A DNA stretch of 64,000 nt, from the NCBI GenBank assembly GCA_034663635.1, contig JAXDJH010000025.1:52484-116483 (forward strand), in the 5' to 3' direction. Source of the DNA: JAXDJH01 sp034663635 (GTDB lineage: Bacteria; Actinomycetota; CADDZG01; WHSQ01). The translations under genes were made by a program, and so were the position numbers. Of the stretch, positions 33,839 to 43,398 are shown in pieces. A model generated the notes under the pieces. It did not search any database and was not told where the DNA came from. It saw only the letters and a list, made by a program, of their open reading frames with translations. The first letter of the stretch is position 1; each line of letters starts with the position of its first letter.

Positions 33839-35221
33839 ATGGCGAACTACCAGAGACTCAACGTTCTAGACGAGATGTTCCTCCACATCGAGGGGCCCAA
33901 CACCCATATGCACGTCGGGGGGGCGGCGATATTCGAAGGACCGCCGCCTGACTACGAGGACGTGCTGGACATGGTCAACCGGCGACTCCAACGCGTGCCT
34001 CGATTCCGCCAGAAGCTTGCAACGGTTCCGTTCGGGCTCGGTCGCCCGGTCTGGGTTGACGACACTCACTTCAACCTCGAGTACCACGTCCGCCACACTG
34101 CTCTCCCGGCCCCCGGCAACGATCAGAAATTAAAGGCGCTGGTAGCGCGCATCATGAGCCAGCAGCTGGACCGGACGAAGCCGTTGTGGGAGATCTGGTT
34201 CGCGGAGGGTCTCGGCGGCGATCGGTTCGCCCTCATCTCCAAGACTCACCACTGTTTGGTCGACGGCGTGTCCGGCGCCGACATCATGTCGGTATTGCTC
34301 GACCTGGGGCCCGAGCCCGAGGAGATCGAGTTGCAGCGCTGGGTTCCGGATCCAGAACCCACTCCCGATCGTCTTTTCCTCGACGCATTGAAAGAGCGCG
34401 TCACTTCCCCGGCCGAAGCGATCAGAACCGCACAATCGGCGGTCCTCGACCCCGCAAAGTTGCCGAACCGCATCATCTCGGGAGCTCGAGCGCTCGGAGA
34501 GTTCGTCGGCGGGTCGCTGGACTTCGCACCCGAGTCGACCCTCAACCAGCCGATCGGCCCCCACCGCCGCTTCGAGACGATCCTCACCAACCTCGAAGAG
34601 GTCAAGTCGATCAAGAACCAGCATGGCGGAACCGTCAACGACGTGGTCTTGTCGGTGGTCGCCGGAGGTCTGAGACGCGCCCTCAAGGGCCGCGGCGAGC
34701 GGATCGACGGACTCGAGCTTCGGGCGATGGTCCCGGTGTCGGTCAGAGCGGAAGCGTCTAAGGGTTCTCTGGGCAATCAGGTCGCCTCGTTGTGGGCTTC
34801 CCTGCCCGTGGGCGAGCCCGATCCTGTGAAGCGGCTGCACCTGGTGAGCGAGAACATGAAAGACCTGAAGAGCTCCGGCCAAGCCGTAGGCGCCCAGATA
34901 CTCACGTCCCTCGGCGAGTGGACACCTCCGACGATCCTGTCGCAGGCATCCCGTCTCGTCGCGCGCCAGCGCGCTTACAACCTGGTTGTCACCAACGTGC
35001 CGGGCCCGCAGTTCCCGCTCTACACGCTCGGACGTCAGATGACGGAGGTGTATCCCGTGGTTCCCTTGTCGGGGAACACGACTATCGGGATAGCGCTACT
35101 CAGCTACAACGGAACTATCGGATTCGGGCTTCTCGGCGACTACGACACGGCGCCGGATCTCGAGGTTCTTGCTGAGGGCATCGAGAAGTCGATCGCGGAG
35201 CTGCTCGAGACGGTCGGCTAG
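33839..35221 (+). CDS. WS/DGAT wax ester synthase/diacylglycerol acyltransferase
   Basis: 460 residues. The catalytic motif HHCLVDG (residues 137-143, HHxxxDG) and later WT-SSMR/NVPGP-type elements (VVTNVPGPQFPLYTLG) are diagnostic of bifunctional wax ester synthases/acyl-CoA:diacylglycerol acyltransferases. It should transfer acyl groups from acyl-CoA to long-chain alcohols or diacylglycerol at the membrane face, making storage lipid. Start ATG 33839 lies 35 bases from the divergent PCMT start. Typical of actinobacteria. Confidence 0.93.
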   Translation: MANYQRLNVLDEMFLHIEGPNTHMHVGGAAIFEGPPPDYEDVLDMVNRRLQRVPRFRQKLATVPFGLGRPVWVDDTHFNLEYHVRHTALPAPGNDQKLKALVARIMSQQLDRTKPLWEIWFAEGLGGDRFALISKTHHCLVDGVSGADIMSVLLDLGPEPEEIELQRWVPDPEPTPDRLFLDALKERVTSPAEAIRTAQSAVLDPAKLPNRIISGARALGEFVGGSLDFAPESTLNQPIGPHRRFETILTNLEEVKSIKNQHGGTVNDVVLSVVAGGLRRALKGRGERIDGLELRAMVPVSVRAEASKGSLGNQVASLWASLPVGEPDPVKRLHLVSENMKDLKSSGQAVGAQILTSLGEWTPPTILSQASRLVARQRAYNLVVTNVPGPQFPLYTLGRQMTEVYPVVPLSGNTTIGIALLSYNGTIGFGLLGDYDTAPDLEVLAEGIEKSIAELLETVG

Positions 35222-35922
35222 AACTCGCTCGATCGCTCGGCGAGGCGTTCGACGACACGAACCATCGCGTCCCCCATCCGGCCCTCTTCAAGCAGGTTGA
35301 GTTCCCGCTGCCTGACCATCGAGCAACTCGTCAACATCACGCCGCTCGTCATGATGGCGAACTCCGCTTTCTTCTGAGGGACGTCCTTGAAGCCTTCGAA
35401 GGTTGCCGTCGAATCCACCCAATGCCCGGCCCCCGAGCCTTCGCCCTCTTCCGGCTCGCCCCCACCACTGGTCCAGGTGGAGCAGAACTCTTGCGCTTCG
35501 TACCAACCGTGATCGACTCCGGTCCATTCGATCGCGACGGGGGCTCCGTGATCGTCTTTCAACTCAAGTCGAGCGGACGTCAGCAAGGGGTCGGACGTCA
35601 GAGGGTCGCCTTTGTAAGGGCCCGTGCCCGAGAGAAATTCACAACTGGTGCGCGTGCCGTGCTTGACCTTCGTGTCGCGACATTTGAGAAGCGCGATCCC
35701 CGCCAGGATCCTGTGCTGTCCGCTGGCCACGTCCTCGGTCGAGAAGTAGATCCCGCCCAGCGCCTTGTAGACGTGCGGTTCGCCTGTCGGGAATCGCCAG
35801 AAGGCCAGGTGCAGCGCTTCTTGGTGCACCTCGTCCGGAGCGGAGGGGAGCAGGGCGAAGGCCGGGCTCGCGCCAAGCACGAGACACAGCGATGCCGCCA
35901 CGAAAGTTCTCCCCACCCCCAT
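35218..35922 (-). CDS. Secreted hypothetical protein
   Basis: 234 residues from ATG 35922 (TTG 35928 is an alternative). Residues 1-25 are a Sec signal (TFVAASLCLVLGASPAFA). The mature part contains LPSAPDEVHQEALHLAFWRFPTG, four to five cysteines and an acidic linker (GGGEPEEGEGSG). No family recognised. Its end overlaps the convergent WS/DGAT gene by 4 bases. Probably extracytoplasmic; function unknown. Confidence 0.65.
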   Translation of the reverse strand: MGVGRTFVAASLCLVLGASPAFALLPSAPDEVHQEALHLAFWRFPTGEPHVYKALGGIYFSTEDVASGQHRILAGIALLKCRDTKVKHGTRTSCEFLSGTGPYKGDPLTSDPLLTSARLELKDDHGAPVAIEWTGVDHGWYEAQEFCSTWTSGGGEPEEGEGSGAGHWVDSTATFEGFKDVPQKKAEFAIMTSGVMLTSCSMVRQRELNLLEEGRMGDAMVRVVERLAERSSEF

Positions 35923-35961
35923 GGCCAAAGGATTCGGGGGGCTGAGGCGGTCTCCTGCTAT

Positions 35962-36612
35962 CTAGGCCGTGTACATGTCCAAGCGCCGGGTGACCTCGAT
36001 CGCTCGACGTTCGAGCTCTTCGTAGTCGCCGTCGGCCGCCACGTCGGCGTTGAACACGTTGCCTGCGAAGCCGACCAACTCGGCCCCCGCATCGAGATAG
36101 CCCAGATAGTTCTCGGCGGTGAGTCCGCCCGTCACCAGGATCGGCGTCCCATCGAGGGGGCCGAGGATGTCGAAGATGTAGTCAGGGCCGCCGAGGCTCT
36201 CGCCGGGGAACACCTTGACCCAGTCCGCGCCCGCCTGGCGAGCCGTGAACACTTCGGTCGGAGTCGAAGCACCGATACATACGGGCAGCGAAAGATCGTG
36301 GGCGGCCTCGACCACCTCCGGTAAAACGACCGGCGTCACGATGAACTCGGCGCCCGCGTCGTAGGCCTCTTTGACCTGAGCGGCGGCCAGGATCGTCCCG
36401 GCCCCCACGATCGCCTCGCCTCGTCCGGCGATCTCGGCGAGGGCATCGGTGGCCCCAGGCGTGTTCATCGTGACCTCCACGGCTTCGAACCCGCCGCGGA
36501 TCGCAGCTGCAGCCGCCTCGACCGCGTGGTTCGCCTCTCTCATGCGGAAGATCGCGATGACCGTGGCGTCTCTCATGCGCTGAGCGCGTGATTCGAACAA
36601 TTTGGAGTTCAT
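35962..36612 (-). CDS. eda: KDPG/KHG-type aldolase
   Basis: 216 residues with TAGGAG 5 bases before ATG 36612. Class I aldolase pattern: VEVTMNTP (Glu), a mid GAGTI loop (VGAGTILAA) and the Schiff-base Lys in DWVKVFP. It matches 2-keto-3-deoxy-6-phosphogluconate / 4-hydroxy-2-oxoglutarate aldolases of the Entner-Doudoroff type. No edd or sugar-acid gene is adjacent, so its pathway is not shown by context. Divergent from the herA operon. Confidence 0.9.
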   Translation of the reverse strand: MNSKLFESRAQRMRDATVIAIFRMREANHAVEAAAAAIRGGFEAVEVTMNTPGATDALAEIAGRGEAIVGAGTILAAAQVKEAYDAGAEFIVTPVVLPEVVEAAHDLSLPVCIGASTPTEVFTARQAGADWVKVFPGESLGGPDYIFDILGPLDGTPILVTGGLTAENYLGYLDAGAELVGFAGNVFNADVAADGDYEELERRAIEVTRRLDMYTA

Positions 36613-36806
36613 GGGTGCTCCTATGCCTAGCTAAGAGTCACAAGGCTACCTGAGCCGCCAATTAAGCCCGTCTAAGTACCCCAGCTGGTCCACCGCGCCG
36701 CGGGCAAACCAAGCCCGGCGATCATGTGGAGGCCGGTTCCCCAAACCTGTCACACCCCTGGCCTAGGGTTTCAGATGGACGCCACGATCAACCACGGGGG
36801 TAGCGC
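36613..36806. promoter_or_regulatory. Divergent control region between aldolase and herA operon
   Basis: This 194-base gap must hold promoters for both directions. I see a short CGGGC/GCCCG hairpin near 36705-36725 and no clear SOS (LexA-type) box GAAC-N4-GTTC. A GGGGG element at 36797-36801 is the likely ribosome site for herA. Confidence 0.4.
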
Positions 36807-38495
36807 TTGGATGCGGCAGATGACCAGATAGTCGGACGGGTTCTAGGAACCGAGGATTCAACTCCCCTCGAGTTCTGGGTTGGCCTTGGTGAGGACCGGT
36901 ATCTCCAGCTGGACGATGTCGTAACGACGGAGCGGATCCCCCCCGGCGGCGATCCCGTACGGATCCACGGCATCGTGACGCAAGTCCGCGCCCGCCTCGA
37001 AGGTGCGCGCTTCGAGTCCGATGTCTTTCTGATCGAGCAGGGGATCTTGCCGGGCGACGTAGTGGAGGCCGCTCTCGTCACCGCGACGCGGGTCGAGCCC
37101 GAGGTGTTCATCCCACCGCTCCCGGGCGCAGCGGTCGCGAAGGCCGATAGCAAACAGCGCGACGAGGCCCTCTACTTCGACGGGATGACAAGCAGGTTGC
37201 CCGCCGGTCTGTCGCGCGACAACGACCCCATCTACATCAACCTCGAGTTCCTCGACGGAACACGGGGTGCCCACGTGAACATCAGCGGCATCTCCGGTGT
37301 CGCTACCAAGACGACCTATGCGACGTTCCTCCTCTACAGCCTTTTCAACTCGGGCGTTCTGGGGGCCGAGGCCCTCAATACGAAAGCATTGATCTTCAAC
37401 GTGAAGGGCGAAGATCTGCTGTTCCTCGACCATTCCAACATCCAGCTCACCGGCGACGACATCGCTCGCTATCACGCACTCGGACTCCAACCGGGTCCGT
37501 TCGTCAGCGCTTCGTTCTTCGCTCCCCCCCGCGTGGACGACCCGAACGCAACGCCGGATGTCGCGATGCGCCCAGAGGGCGTGACCTCATTCTTCTGGAC
37601 GATCGAGGAGTTCTGCCGGGATGAGCTTCTTCCGTTCGTGTTCGCGGACGCCGAGGACGACCGTCAGCACTACACGATGGTCGTACACAACGTCACCGCC
37701 AAGCTGAAGGACGCGGTGCCGGCCGGGGAAGGCGGCGTGATCTTGGACGGAACCGAGATCCGGACATTCGCCAAGCTCGTCGAATTCATCGAGCAACAGG
37801 TCCAGCAAGCCGACGACTCGTGGGCCGGACCCGTGATCGGTGCAGGAACGATCAATGCGTTCGTCAGGCGTCTCCATGGTGCCGTCCGATCGCTTCAGCG
37901 ATTGATCCGCGGCGACGTCCCGGGCTCGGAGAAGCACCGGGTGGAACTCGATAAGCAAGTAACTGTCGTGGACATCCATAACCTCCCCGATCGAGCCAAG
38001 CGGTTCGTCGTCGGCGTAATCCTTCGTCGGACCTTCGAGAGGAAGGAACGTCAGGGTCAGGCGCGCCCACTGTTGTTCCTGGTTCTGGACGAGCTAAACA
38101 AGTACGCGCCTCGCGAAGGCACGAGTCCGATCAAGGAGATCTTGCTTGACGTCGCGGAGCGCGGCCGTTCCCTCGGGATCATCCTCGTCGGCGCTCAGCA
38201 AACCGCAAGCGAGGTCGAACCACGGATCGTGGGCCAGTGTTCGATCCGGGTTGTCGGACGACTCGACTCCGCCGAGGCCGAGCGCGGGCAATACGGGTTC
38301 TTACGCGGCCCCCAACGCGAGCGAGCGACCATCATGAAGCCGGGCACCATGATGGTGTCGCAGCCAGAGATACCGGTGCCGCTCGTCGTCGAATTCCCGT
38401 TCCCGGCCTGGGCGAGCAGGCCCAGTGAAGCCGGCCAGAATCCGTCGGCGTCGCCCCAGCCCGAAGATCCGCTGGAAGGGCTTCCAACAAAATGA
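36807..38495 (+). CDS. herA: HerA-like hexameric DNA translocase ATPase
   Basis: 562 residues from TTG 36807 (GGGGG upstream). An N-terminal beta-rich (HAS-like) domain (1-115) precedes a FtsK/HerA RecA-type ATPase. The P-loop region reads ISGISGVATKTTYA (residues 159-172): the Gly of the usual GKT/S is Thr (ATKT instead of SGKT). Walker B is LLFLVLDEL (Asp428, Glu429). The C-terminal AERGRSLGIILVGAQQTASEVEP and the arginine-bearing SIRVVGRLDS are hallmark HerA motifs. HerA pumps DNA and works with NurA nuclease to resect double-strand ends. It is the first gene of an overlapping herA-sbcD-sbcC-nurA operon. Confidence 0.88.
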   Translation: MDAADDQIVGRVLGTEDSTPLEFWVGLGEDRYLQLDDVVTTERIPPGGDPVRIHGIVTQVRARLEGARFESDVFLIEQGILPGDVVEAALVTATRVEPEVFIPPLPGAAVAKADSKQRDEALYFDGMTSRLPAGLSRDNDPIYINLEFLDGTRGAHVNISGISGVATKTTYATFLLYSLFNSGVLGAEALNTKALIFNVKGEDLLFLDHSNIQLTGDDIARYHALGLQPGPFVSASFFAPPRVDDPNATPDVAMRPEGVTSFFWTIEEFCRDELLPFVFADAEDDRQHYTMVVHNVTAKLKDAVPAGEGGVILDGTEIRTFAKLVEFIEQQVQQADDSWAGPVIGAGTINAFVRRLHGAVRSLQRLIRGDVPGSEKHRVELDKQVTVVDIHNLPDRAKRFVVGVILRRTFERKERQGQARPLLFLVLDELNKYAPREGTSPIKEILLDVAERGRSLGIILVGAQQTASEVEPRIVGQCSIRVVGRLDSAEAERGQYGFLRGPQRERATIMKPGTMMVSQPEIPVPLVVEFPFPAWASRPSEAGQNPSASPQPEDPLEGLPTK

Positions 38496-39634
38496 GGCTC
38501 CTCCACACCGCGGACTGGCACGTCGGCAAGGCCATCGGCGGACGCAGCCGGGCCGACGAGCATGAAGCCGTTCTGGCCGAGATCGCCGATATCGCCCGAC
38601 GTGAGAAGGTCGACGTTTCGATAGTCGCGGGCGATCTCTTCGACACAGCGGCCCCTAGCCCCGAATCCGAGCGGATCGTCTACAGATCCCTGCTCGAACT
38701 CGCGCGCCATGCACCGGTCGTCGTAGTTCCGGGCAACCACGATAGCGATCGGCGACTTGCCGCGATCGCCCCGCTGCTCGATCTCGCCGAAGTCAACGTT
38801 CGCTGTTTCGTCGAGCGCGACTCGATCGAGCTCACGACGCAAACTGGCGAGGCGCTGCGTCTGGCCCTCATCCCCTGGCTATCGCAGCGATACATCGTCA
38901 AGGCAGCCGAGCTGATGGCCAAGGACGCGGGAGATCTCACCGGCCAGTTCTCCTCTCGGATGCGCTCGATCGTGACCGCCTTGACGGAGGGCTTCAGCGC
39001 CGATGCAGTCAACGTTGTCGTGGGCCATATGACGATCGCCGGGGGTGAGCTCGGGGGCGGTGAGCGAACCGCCCAAACCATCTTCGACTACTGGGTGGAC
39101 CCGACGATCTTTCCGAACACCGCGCACTATGTCGCCCTGGGTCACCTTCACAAGGCGCAGCAGATGGCTGGACCATGTCCGATCCACTACTGCGGGTCTC
39201 CTATGCAGCTCGACTTTTCCGACAAGCAGGAGGCCAAGGGCGTCCTCGTTGTCGACGCGACCCCGGGCGCGCCGGCCACCGTGCGAACCGTTCCCATCGC
39301 GTCCGGACGCAAACTCAGAACACTCGCCGGAACCATCGCCGAGCTGACCTCCATGGTCGGAACAGCCGATGACGCTTACCTACGGATCCTCGTGAACGAG
39401 TCCGCGCGGGTCGGCCTGGGCGATGAGGTGCGGGAGTTGTTCCCCAGCGCCGTGAAAGTGATCATCGATCACGACGACCCGAAGGTCGTCAAGCCCGGGC
39501 GAAGCGATCGTGCGACGACGTCGCCGCACGATCTGTTCACGGAGTATCTAGCCGAACGCGACATCGACGACCCACGTCTAGTCGCCCTGTTCGACGAACT
39601 CTACGAGGAGGCTCATGCGCCCCATCCGGCTTGA
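38492..39634 (+). CDS. sbcD: Exonuclease SbcD / Mre11-type phosphoesterase
   Basis: 380 residues, ATG 38492 overlapping the herA stop. The metallophosphoesterase motifs are complete: HTADWHVGK, GDLFD, GNHDSD, VGHMTIAGG and GHLHKAQ. It is the nuclease subunit that pairs with SbcC/Rad50 to open hairpins and process DNA ends. Length is close to typical bacterial SbcD. The C-terminal part (about 270-380) holds the SbcC-contact region. Its end overlaps sbcC by 20 bases. Confidence 0.93.
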   Translation: MRLLHTADWHVGKAIGGRSRADEHEAVLAEIADIARREKVDVSIVAGDLFDTAAPSPESERIVYRSLLELARHAPVVVVPGNHDSDRRLAAIAPLLDLAEVNVRCFVERDSIELTTQTGEALRLALIPWLSQRYIVKAAELMAKDAGDLTGQFSSRMRSIVTALTEGFSADAVNVVVGHMTIAGGELGGGERTAQTIFDYWVDPTIFPNTAHYVALGHLHKAQQMAGPCPIHYCGSPMQLDFSDKQEAKGVLVVDATPGAPATVRTVPIASGRKLRTLAGTIAELTSMVGTADDAYLRILVNESARVGLGDEVRELFPSAVKVIIDHDDPKVVKPGRSDRATTSPHDLFTEYLAERDIDDPRLVALFDELYEEAHAPHPA

Positions 39635-42005
39635 GCTCGAAGGATTCACGAGCTTCCGCGAGAACACAGTCATCGATTTCGAGGGGGCCGATTACTTCGC
39701 GCTCACGGGTCCTACGGGGTCCGGGAAGTCGACGATCATCGACGCGATCTGTTTCGCTCTATACGGTTCGGTCCCCCGTTACGACAACAAAGGGATCGTT
39801 GCTCCCGCGATAACTCAGGGCAGGCTAGAAGCGAAAGTCCGTCTCGACTTCAGCGTCGGAAGCGAGCGATACACCGCCGTGCGTGTCGTCCGTAGGACGC
39901 CGAAGGGGGCGACCACTAAAGAGGCTCGCCTCGAACACGGCGATGAAGTGATCGCCGGCAACGCGGACGAACTAACGGCTGCGATCGGCGAGCTGTTAGG
40001 TCTAACTTTCGAGCACTTCACGAAGTGTGTGGTTCTACCGCAGGGCGAGTTCGCGCGTTTTCTCCACGACAAAGCGGCCGATCGCCAGGGTCTGTTGGTC
40101 AAACTGCTGAATCTAGGTATCTACGACCGCATGAAACAGGAATCGAACGCACGCGCAGCGGCAGCGAAGAACCGGATCGCACTCGCCGACGAGCGGCTCA
40201 CCAAAGACCTGGCGCACGCGACGCCCGAGGCACTCAAAGAGGCATCGGCTCGCGTCGAGAGCCTCGCGAAACTTCGGATCGAGATCGATGCAGCCGCGCC
40301 GCAGTTCGAGACCCATGCCAAGCAAGCAGCCGAGGCGCGCTCCGCCGGGGAGGCCGCGCGCGGTTGGATCGATCGGATCGATGGACTCGAGCTCCCCGAC
40401 GAGATCGGCGCGCTGGCCAAGAGGATCGAAGTGGCGCACGCCGACCTCGCTAAGGTCAAAGAGGGTCTGAAGAAGGCGCGCGGCCAAGAGCAGGCCCTCG
40501 CGAAGGCTTTCAAGGAGCTTCCCGACCGAGCTCCTCTCGACGGAGCGGTCGCGGGCCATCGGCGCCATAAAGACTTCCTGGCCAAACTCGAGCCCGCGGG
40601 CCGAAATCTCGCGCGGTTGGAGGAAGACGAAGCGGTGGCTCGTAAGGCGCTTGACGAAGCATTGAGCGCAGCGACGGCGGCAGAGGAACGCGTCGACGAG
40701 ATCCACAGGGCCGACCACGCCATCCATCTCGCGGAGCATCTGAACCCCGGCGAGCCCTGCCCCGTGTGCTTGCAACCAGTTGCGACGCTGCCGACACACA
40801 AGAAGCCGAAGGGACTCGATGCCGCCGAGAAGGCGCTCGAGAGCGCTCAGAAGACGAGCCAAGACTGTCTCGGCGCGGTGAAGGAAGCCGAGAAAGCGAC
40901 CACCACCGCGGCGGCAACGGTCAAAGCGATGCGAGATCAGCTGGCTGACCTCGAGAAAGAGCTGAGCGGCGTTCCCGCGTTGGCAGAAGCCGAGAAGGCG
41001 ATCAAGGTCATCAGCGAGGCCGCGGCAGCGCTCGAGAAAGGCCGCGATTCCGTGGCCGCGGTTCAGGAAGAAGCGGACGATGCGCAGGCGCTATTGGATG
41101 AGCTGAAGAGCGAAGAGAATGAGGCCAGGCGCGAGTTCGAGGAGATGCGCGATGCGTTCGTTCCCCTGAGCCCCCCCAACGCGGAGCGCAAGGATCTCGC
41201 GCGGGATTGGAGCGACCTCATCAGATGGGCCACCGTCCAGCGCAAAGAGCAGTCCAAGGCGGCAGTGGCGGCCGAGAAGGCGGAAACCGATGCCGCTAAC
41301 AAGCGCGACAAGATCCTCGCCGAGCTCACCCGCTCGTGCATCGAGTGCGAGATCGAGGTAGAGGGCGGGAAGTTCCTCGAAGCTGCCGTATCCGCGCACG
41401 CGCAAGCGAGGAACGATGCGAAAGAGATCGAGCGATGCATCAAGGAGTCCAAGAGACTCCGCGAGCAGTCAAAGGCCGATCGGGCGGAACACGATCTCGC
41501 GCATTCGCTCGCGCTCCATCTGTCGGCAAAGGCCGGATATTTCGAGAACTGGATCGTCAACGAGGCGCTACGCAGGCTCGTCGTTGGGGCAAGCTCGATG
41601 CTCAAGGAGCTGTCGGAAGGGCAGTACGCACTGACGATCGATGACAGGGGCGACTTCCAGGTAACCGACAAACACAGCGCCGATGAAAGCCGTTCGGCTC
41701 GCACTCTGTCCGGCGGCGAAACGTTCCTCGCCTCACTTTCACTGGCGCTCGCATTAGCGGATCAGCTCGCCGAGCTTGCAGCGGAGGGGTCCGCCCGGCT
41801 CGAGGCGATCTTCCTCGACGAGGGATTCGACACTCTCGATCCAGATGCGCTCCAGACGGTCGCAGAAACGGTTGAAAACCTCGCCGCCAAGGGGCGCATA
41901 GTCGGCATCGTCACTCACGTGCGCCAGCTCGCCGACAGTGTGCCGATCCAATTCCGGGTCTCGAAGGACATGAGGACCTCGACCGTCGAACGGGTGGTCG
42001 TATGA
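39615..42005 (+). CDS. sbcC: SbcC / Rad50-type SMC ATPase
   Basis: 796 residues, nearer to archaeal Rad50 than to the ~1,050-residue enterobacterial SbcC. Walker A GPTGSGKST (32-40) opens the protein. Two coiled-coil arms (about 190-360 and 400-650) surround a zinc hook CPVC (Cys382 and Cys385). The ABC signature LSGGE (starting near 698) and Walker B IFLDEGFDTLD close the head. With SbcD it should form a DNA-end tethering, ATP-gated nuclease. Start ATG 39615 lies inside sbcD, and its stop overlaps the nurA ATG. Confidence 0.93.
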   Translation: MRPIRLELEGFTSFRENTVIDFEGADYFALTGPTGSGKSTIIDAICFALYGSVPRYDNKGIVAPAITQGRLEAKVRLDFSVGSERYTAVRVVRRTPKGATTKEARLEHGDEVIAGNADELTAAIGELLGLTFEHFTKCVVLPQGEFARFLHDKAADRQGLLVKLLNLGIYDRMKQESNARAAAAKNRIALADERLTKDLAHATPEALKEASARVESLAKLRIEIDAAAPQFETHAKQAAEARSAGEAARGWIDRIDGLELPDEIGALAKRIEVAHADLAKVKEGLKKARGQEQALAKAFKELPDRAPLDGAVAGHRRHKDFLAKLEPAGRNLARLEEDEAVARKALDEALSAATAAEERVDEIHRADHAIHLAEHLNPGEPCPVCLQPVATLPTHKKPKGLDAAEKALESAQKTSQDCLGAVKEAEKATTTAAATVKAMRDQLADLEKELSGVPALAEAEKAIKVISEAAAALEKGRDSVAAVQEEADDAQALLDELKSEENEARREFEEMRDAFVPLSPPNAERKDLARDWSDLIRWATVQRKEQSKAAVAAEKAETDAANKRDKILAELTRSCIECEIEVEGGKFLEAAVSAHAQARNDAKEIERCIKESKRLREQSKADRAEHDLAHSLALHLSAKAGYFENWIVNEALRRLVVGASSMLKELSEGQYALTIDDRGDFQVTDKHSADESRSARTLSGGETFLASLSLALALADQLAELAAEGSARLEAIFLDEGFDTLDPDALQTVAETVENLAAKGRIVGIVTHVRQLADSVPIQFRVSKDMRTSTVERVVV

Positions 42006-42934
42006 GATACGCCGTCGAGGCCTGGGCGACCGATTATGGAAGCTCTATGGAGGCCGAGCTCATGGAGCTAACCGAAGGTCAGGTCGACACGTCGGTAGAG
42101 GTCCCCCCCGCGCGATGGGAGCCGATCTCCCCGGCGTCTGACGTGGAGCCCCCCGAGAAGGTTCTCTTTACAGATGGAGTGAGGCGCATAGATGCACGGG
42201 TCTGGATCGACGACGGCACCGGCAAGTCTCGCCCAGGCGTCTGCGCCACTTATGCCGCCGGTGTCATGGGCTGCGATGGACGGGCGCAGTTGGTCGCGGC
42301 CACCGTGGAACGAGGACTCTTCTCTGCGGTGCTGGATGCCGAACCGATCGTCTGCAAGCACGCGACCTACGAAGTCAGGCGGTCTGAGGGCGACTCGCCG
42401 GAACAGCTCTGGATCGCGATACAGAAGCGCATGGCCGAATTGGAAGCGACCATCGCTCGCGGTCAGGATGCCGAACTGATCGTGGTCGACGGCCCCCTTC
42501 GGGGGCCGGGCATCCCCAACGCAGTCGGCTACGTCAAAACCCATCACGTCGCCTACCTGCCTCCCGAGGTGAACGGTGTGGTTTCTCGACTCGGCCCCGG
42601 GCAAAGGACCCCGGTCTTTCTGACACTAGGGAACTGGGGCCGCTTCTCGTGGTACTTGCGCCTGCCTTGCGCGCCGGGTCATTCGTGGGCGGGCGTAGTC
42701 CGATGCGAGACGACGGCCGACCGTGAGTTGGGCGAGGTGATCGCCCTCGCCGACATAGTTACCGCGACTCTCCCTCGATTCGCTTCAGACCCGCACAAGG
42801 ATCCGCGAGCCCCTCAGAATTTGTACCCGATCGCAGGTCTGGAGCGCGATCTAAGACGGCGTCTCGGAGATCCAGCGTTTCTTTACCGAGGCCTGCTCGT
42901 GGCGGCTGCGGGAAATGGCGCCGTCGCCAGCTGA
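42002..42934 (+). CDS. nurA: NurA-like DNA end-resection nuclease
   Basis: 310 residues, ATG 42002 overlapping the sbcC stop. The NurA (RNase-H-like) active-site pattern is visible: Asp58 in LFTDGVRRIDA, Asp163 in LIVVDGPL, Lys179 in VGYVKT, and the C-terminal DPRAPQNLYPIAGLERDLRRRLGDP typical of the family. NurA is the 5'-end exonuclease partner of HerA. The presence of both at the two ends of the same operon supports the assignment. Sequence divergence makes the metal ligands only tentative. Confidence 0.85.
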   Translation: MRYAVEAWATDYGSSMEAELMELTEGQVDTSVEVPPARWEPISPASDVEPPEKVLFTDGVRRIDARVWIDDGTGKSRPGVCATYAAGVMGCDGRAQLVAATVERGLFSAVLDAEPIVCKHATYEVRRSEGDSPEQLWIAIQKRMAELEATIARGQDAELIVVDGPLRGPGIPNAVGYVKTHHVAYLPPEVNGVVSRLGPGQRTPVFLTLGNWGRFSWYLRLPCAPGHSWAGVVRCETTADRELGEVIALADIVTATLPRFASDPHKDPRAPQNLYPIAGLERDLRRRLGDPAFLYRGLLVAAAGNGAVAS

Positions 42935-42981
42935 AGTAATGAGGCGAAGTCGAAGGGTTTGACTCACTTGAGGAGGAAAGC

Positions 42982-43398
42982 GTGATCCCAGAAGCGGTCA
43001 AGGAAGTGCTCGGCTCCAATGCCCTCGCACACGTCTCGACTGTCGACCCCGATGGGCGCCCTCAGGTCACGCTCGCGTGGGTGGGCCTCGACGGCGACGA
43101 GATCGTCATCGCCACCATGCCCGACCAACGCAAATTGAAGAACATAAGACGCGATCCCCGCGTCACCCTGTCGATAGTCACCGGCCAGAAGAACCCGATA
43201 GGACTCGACGAATATCTCGTCGTCTACGGAACCGGTCGGGTCACGGCAGGTGGCGCCCCCGAGCTCCTTCAAGAGCTCGCAGAGACCTACATCGGGCCCG
43301 GAGTGAAGTTCCCGCCGATGCCCGACCCTCCTCCGGGATACGTCACTCGGATCACGCCGGAGCGCTACGGCGGGATCGGTCCTTGGAACGCCGGCTGA
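42982..43398 (+). CDS. F420/FMN-dependent split-barrel (PPOX-type) protein
   Basis: 138 residues from GTG 42982 with AGGAGG 7 bases upstream. The pattern AHVSTVDPDGRPQVTLAWVGLDGDEIVIATMPDQRKLKNIRRDPRVTLSI is the pyridoxamine 5'-phosphate oxidase-like fold; the actinobacterial Rv1155-type subgroup uses coenzyme F420. Length is right for the family. It has its own ribosome site and is likely separate from the nurA operon. Substrate unknown. Confidence 0.9.
   Translation: MIPEAVKEVLGSNALAHVSTVDPDGRPQVTLAWVGLDGDEIVIATMPDQRKLKNIRRDPRVTLSIVTGQKNPIGLDEYLVVYGTGRVTAGGAPELLQELAETYIGPGVKFPPMPDPPPGYVTRITPERYGGIGPWNAG

Noticed and set aside
36613..36806. LexA-type SOS box upstream of herA
   Set aside because: No GAAC-N4-GTTC-like dyad was found, so SOS control is not claimed.
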